Assembly (NCBI GenBank): GCA_024233835.1
Contig: JACKPC010000004.1
Location: 370,001 to 434,000, forward strand
Origin: Leptospiraceae bacterium
GTDB lineage: Bacteria; Spirochaetota; Leptospiria; Leptospirales; Leptospiraceae
Direction: 5' to 3'
Length of the DNA stretch: 64,000 nt
The notes under the pieces are model-generated. The model saw only the letters and a list, made by a program, of their open reading frames with translations, did no database searches and was not told the origin of the DNA. Within the stretch, counting starts at the first letter, position 1; each line of letters starts with the position of its first letter. Shown in pieces: positions 61,163 through 64,000 of the stretch. Both the position numbers and the translations under genes were made by a program.

Positions 61163-62281
61163 ATGGTTTCAATATTAGTATTAGAAGATGAAGAAGCTTT
61201 AAAAGAGGTTATTACGATCCTTTTAAGCCGTGCTGGTTACAAAGTAGAAGCAGCTTCTAATGGTATTGAAGGCTTAGAAGTTCTGGAAAATTTCAAGCCG
61301 GATCTCATTATTTCCGATATCATGATGCCGGAAATGGATGGCTACAGTTTTTTAGAAAAGATTCGGCAGAGTGAAGAATTCAAAAATATTCCCTTTATCT
61401 TCTTAAGTGCCAAAACAGAAAAAGCGGATATTCGAAAAGGTATGAATCTCAACGCAGATGATTACTTAACCAAACCCTTTATGAAACAGGATATGTTAGA
61501 TGCCATAGATGCAAAATTGAAACGAGCATCCCAATCAGAATCAAGAATCAAACAAGAACTGGAAAAATTCGAAAAAATGGCTTTTGACGCTTTAGATAAG
61601 AAAAAAAATGAACAAGAAAACTCTATAGAATTTTATAAAGAACTAAAAACCTTACAGGATACCTTATATTCCAAAAATGAAATAATAGATAAATTACGTT
61701 TTATAAACTCCCACCATCTCAGGGCGAGTCTCAGTAATATTTCAGGTCTTTTACAACTTATAAATCATGACTTATATAAAGATGCAAATCCCTATCTGAA
61801 TGATATCCAACAAACAGCTAATGAGCTGGATAGTATCATAAAAGATATTTCAGAAATTTTATCTGAAGAAAATATAAGCGATTTTATTATAAAAGAAAAA
61901 CAGAAAAAAACAATTTCCCAGATAATGGTAGTCGATGATGATCCCTTATCTATTCTTATATTAGAATCTACTTTAAATTGCTTTAATAAAAATTGGGTTG
62001 TACAGTCTTATTCTGATTCAAAAGAAGCTTTATCTTTCCTCAAAAAGTCTCCTAAAAAACCGGACATTCTTTTTTTAGATATCAACATGCCCGGACTAAA
62101 TGCCTGGGACTTTCTGGAACATATTAAAGGAGACAATAACCAGTATTCAGTCTATATTGTAAGTTCTTCGGTTGATTCAGGAGATATAAAAAAAGCACAT
62201 TCTTTTTCCTGTGTCATGGGCTATATTACAAAACCTGTATCTGAAGAAAAACTTCAAGATATTCTATTACAAGTAGATTAA
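61163..62281 (+). CDS. REC-DHp-REC signalling protein
   Basis: 372 residues: receiver 1 (1-120, acceptor Asp in IISDIMMPEMDG, Lys in LTKPFM); a coiled coil (about 125-175); a kinase-type dimerisation helix with INSHHLRASLSNISGLLQL, in which His184 aligns with the phospho-acceptor of 'SHNLR' kinases; and receiver 2 (about 252-372, acceptor Asp in LFLDINMPGLN, Lys in ITKPVS). There is no catalytic ATPase domain and no DNA-binding output. It could pass phosphate between its receivers or to another protein. It adjoins the PAS kinase gene. Confidence 0.9.
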   Translation: MVSILVLEDEEALKEVITILLSRAGYKVEAASNGIEGLEVLENFKPDLIISDIMMPEMDGYSFLEKIRQSEEFKNIPFIFLSAKTEKADIRKGMNLNADDYLTKPFMKQDMLDAIDAKLKRASQSESRIKQELEKFEKMAFDALDKKKNEQENSIEFYKELKTLQDTLYSKNEIIDKLRFINSHHLRASLSNISGLLQLINHDLYKDANPYLNDIQQTANELDSIIKDISEILSEENISDFIIKEKQKKTISQIMVVDDDPLSILILESTLNCFNKNWVVQSYSDSKEALSFLKKSPKKPDILFLDINMPGLNAWDFLEHIKGDNNQYSVYIVSSSVDSGDIKKAHSFSCVMGYITKPVSEEKLQDILLQVD

Positions 62282-62318
62282 ATACAAGTATTAAATCTAC
62301 TTAGAAATATTAAAGAAT

Positions 62319-63251
62319 ATGAATATAAAAATATTAGTTATCGGTAGCGGGGCAGTTGGAAGTTTCTATGGCGGGATCTTAAACCGTTTGGATAATTGCA
62401 ATGTAAGTGTTCTTTGTCGTTCTGATTATTCACATATCCGGCAATATGGTATAGACATTAAAAGTCCCTGGGGCGATTTTCATTTTCAACCCGAACATGT
62501 GCTACAGGAAGGCGAAGGTAAGCATCTTTCCTTTGATTATCTGCTCATCTCCCATAAAGTACTTCCTGATATTGATTTAACAGGGCTCTATTCACCTTAT
62601 TTAAAAAAAGAAACTGCTCTTTTCTTATTACAGAATGGAATCGGCATAGAAAAAAAAGTTCAGGAACTCTTTTCGGAAAATGAAATTATCAGTGGACTGG
62701 CTTTCACCTGCATCAACCGTATAAAACCCGGTTTGATTCACCATATTGACTATGGCCATATAAACATTGGTTCTTATCCACACGGAAAAACAAAGAGTTC
62801 CAAAAGACTCGCTGGACTTTTCCAAAAAACAAAAGTTCCCTGTGAATTATCTGAAGATATCCTCTTCTCACGCTGGAAAAAGCTGGTCTGGAATGCACCT
62901 TTTAACCCAATTTCAGTTTTAAGCGGAGGGATGAATACCAGAGAGATACTGAAAGACCCGGTAAGCCGTCAACTGGTGCGAGAAATCATGGAGGAAGTCT
63001 GCCTTATTGCAGAAAAAGAAGGTCATAGACAGGCCAATGAACTGATAGATAATTATCTAGACATGACCTTAAAAATGGAGCCCTATAAAACCAGTATGCT
63101 TCTGGATTATGAATCTAATCGAGAAATGGAAGTAGAAGCTATTCTCGGAAACCTTCTCGATATTGCCAGGCAGCACAATCAGAAACTTCCCCATAGTTTC
63201 AGTTTATACACCCTTCTTCGTGCTTTAAATAAAAAAAATATTGCCAACTAA
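62319..63251 (+). CDS. panE: ketopantoate reductase-family protein
   Basis: NADPH-dependent reductase of the ApbA/PanE fold, which makes pantoate for coenzyme A. N-terminal Rossmann motif ILVIGSGAVGSFYGG; LLQNGIGIEKKV; the catalytic Lys in RWKKLVWNAPFNPISVLSG (the K-x-x-x-N pattern) and EAILG near the C-terminus. Length 310 is normal. The family includes paralogues, so the precise substrate is inferred; the symbol is tentative. Confidence 0.85.
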   Translation: MNIKILVIGSGAVGSFYGGILNRLDNCNVSVLCRSDYSHIRQYGIDIKSPWGDFHFQPEHVLQEGEGKHLSFDYLLISHKVLPDIDLTGLYSPYLKKETALFLLQNGIGIEKKVQELFSENEIISGLAFTCINRIKPGLIHHIDYGHINIGSYPHGKTKSSKRLAGLFQKTKVPCELSEDILFSRWKKLVWNAPFNPISVLSGGMNTREILKDPVSRQLVREIMEEVCLIAEKEGHRQANELIDNYLDMTLKMEPYKTSMLLDYESNREMEVEAILGNLLDIARQHNQKLPHSFSLYTLLRALNKKNIAN

Positions 63252-63262
63252 AAAGCTTTTCT

Positions 63263-63285
63263 ATATCCTTTTTCAAAAAGGATAT
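63263..63285. promoter_or_regulatory. inverted repeat overlapping a ribosome site
   Basis: ATATCCTTTTT, one C, then AAAAAGGATAT: perfect 11-bp arms. The right arm contains the AAGGA ribosome site of the next gene (GTG 63291), so a hairpin would mask it. It also follows the stop of the preceding gene by 12 bases. Confidence 0.6.
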
Positions 63286-63290
63286 ATAGG

Positions 63291-64000
63291 GTGCCTGCAT
63301 TAGAAAAACTCCTGATTTGCTCTCTTTCTCTCTTTGGAGGCTATTTTTTATATAAACGAAATCAATCGAGCTATAAATTCTTTTTCTTTATCGATTCATT
63401 TCTTTACGGTATCATCTTTGCTTCCTGTTTGCTTCTATTTAATTCTCTTATAGAACCCTACATCAATCTTTCTTTTCGGTATATAGGCTTTTTCCAGGCA
63501 GCACTGCCCGAAAAACTCTGTGCTTATATCTACCTTTACATATTCATAAAAAAGAAAGATATTCGGGATATTCCTGCCTTAATCAATGTCGCAATTTTTT
63601 TTGCTTCCGGTTTTGCTTTCTTAGAAAATATTATTTATGCTTATGCCATTTCTTCCTCTGTTATTTTCATGCGTCTATTTAGTTCGGTTATAGTACATAT
63701 TGCCACCTGTAGCCTGATTGCTTACTTCATGGGCCAGTACCATCTACATTCCTTTAAAGCAGAGCGAATCTTATATCTTCTCCTCGCTTTTTTCATTCCT
63801 TTTTTCTTTCACGCAGCTTACGATACACTTTTAATTTCGGGAGGAAATTCCACTTATCTCATCGCTCTTGAACTGGCAGGTTTAATTGTATTAATAGAAT
63901 ATACAATTGCTCATTCTCATTATTTTCCAAGCCGGGATGAACTCCTTCAAAAGAAAATTTTCTTTGATGATTGGAAAATTCTTCAAAAACAACCTCAGTA
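63291..64000 (+). CDS. PrsW-like intramembrane protease, partial
   Basis: The open frame begins at GTG 63291 with AAGGA eight bases upstream and runs off the right edge (about 236 codons). It is very hydrophobic, with seven or eight membrane segments. PrsW-type motifs are ALPEKLCAY (the metal-site Glu motif, one Glu fewer than usual), FASGFAFLENIIYAY, VVHIATCSLIAYFMG-type His segment (reads SSVIVHIATCSLIAYFMG) and FFHAAYD. PrsW proteases cut anti-sigma factors; here the substrate is unknown. The C-terminus is not seen. Confidence 0.8.
   Translation, partial: MPALEKLLICSLSLFGGYFLYKRNQSSYKFFFFIDSFLYGIIFASCLLLFNSLIEPYINLSFRYIGFFQAALPEKLCAYIYLYIFIKKKDIRDIPALINVAIFFASGFAFLENIIYAYAISSSVIFMRLFSSVIVHIATCSLIAYFMGQYHLHSFKAERILYLLLAFFIPFFFHAAYDTLLISGGNSTYLIALELAGLIVLIEYTIAHSHYFPSRDELLQKKIFFDDWKILQKQPQ

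Overview
The window reads as a low-GC Gram-negative spirochaete of the Leptospiraceae type. This placement is an inference and no rRNA gene is present to test it. The signs are several lipoproteins with relaxed lipoboxes, three methyl-accepting chemotaxis proteins, many PAS/REC signalling proteins, an LPS-type glycosyltransferase, outer-membrane efflux parts, and a MurA that carries Asp in place of the fosfomycin-target Cys. No tRNA, rRNA, insertion sequence, phage module or CRISPR array was seen.

Layout. 1-1593: 5' part of a large lipoprotein built of 110-residue Calx-beta-like repeats, cut by the window edge. 1.8-10 kb: pyrophosphatase, then a complete Czc-type heavy-metal RND efflux set (TolC, adaptor, pump), then a coiled-coil OmpA-domain protein. 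10.1-12.5 kb: an Rpn/PD-(D/E)XK nuclease-like gene and an alpha/beta hydrolase. 12.7-20.4 kb: a compact chemosensory operon (MCP, double CheW, CheA with a receiver, multi-receiver class III nucleotide cyclase), with the CheW gene broken at a run of nine C. 20.4-29.3 kb: Rpn gene remnant, lipoprotein, biotin synthase, sugar transporter, SGNH lipoprotein, SerB, SCO protein, a second MCP and a heptosyltransferase-like enzyme. 29.3-33.8 kb: small secreted proteins, MBOAT acyltransferase, VOC protein, quinone oxidoreductase. 33.8-41 kb: third MCP, a 1046-residue SpoIIE-type phosphatase with TPRs, bacterioferritin, CysQ-like phosphatase, secreted protein. 41.3-51.1 kb: HDOD protein, aminotransferase, histidine kinase/receiver pair, ferredoxin, MurA, AlkD, AEC transporter, PAS kinase. 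51.4-57.3 kb: an accessory-looking block with a secreted serine-hydrolase-like protein, a 1340-residue caspase-domain protein with 13 tandem 32-residue repeats, and a toxin-antitoxin pair enclosed by a duplicated copy of the caspase gene's 3' end. 57.4-64 kb: ComM/YifB ATPase, a degraded 0.76-kb gap, PAS kinase, a REC-DHp-REC protein, a ketopantoate-reductase-like enzyme and a partial PrsW-like membrane protease.

The genes work together in three places. The metal pump genes form one transcription unit. The chemosensory genes overlap or abut and look like a receptor array whose output is a cyclic nucleotide rather than the flagellar switch; no CheY, CheR, CheB or CheZ is in the window. The caspase region combines a protease domain, a secreted hydrolase and a toxin-antitoxin cassette next to duplicated DNA and 7-bp degenerate repeats. 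Three families of short dispersed intergenic repeats (paired copies at 8342/25204, 21285/38887 and 11204/58915) are the least expected non-coding structure.
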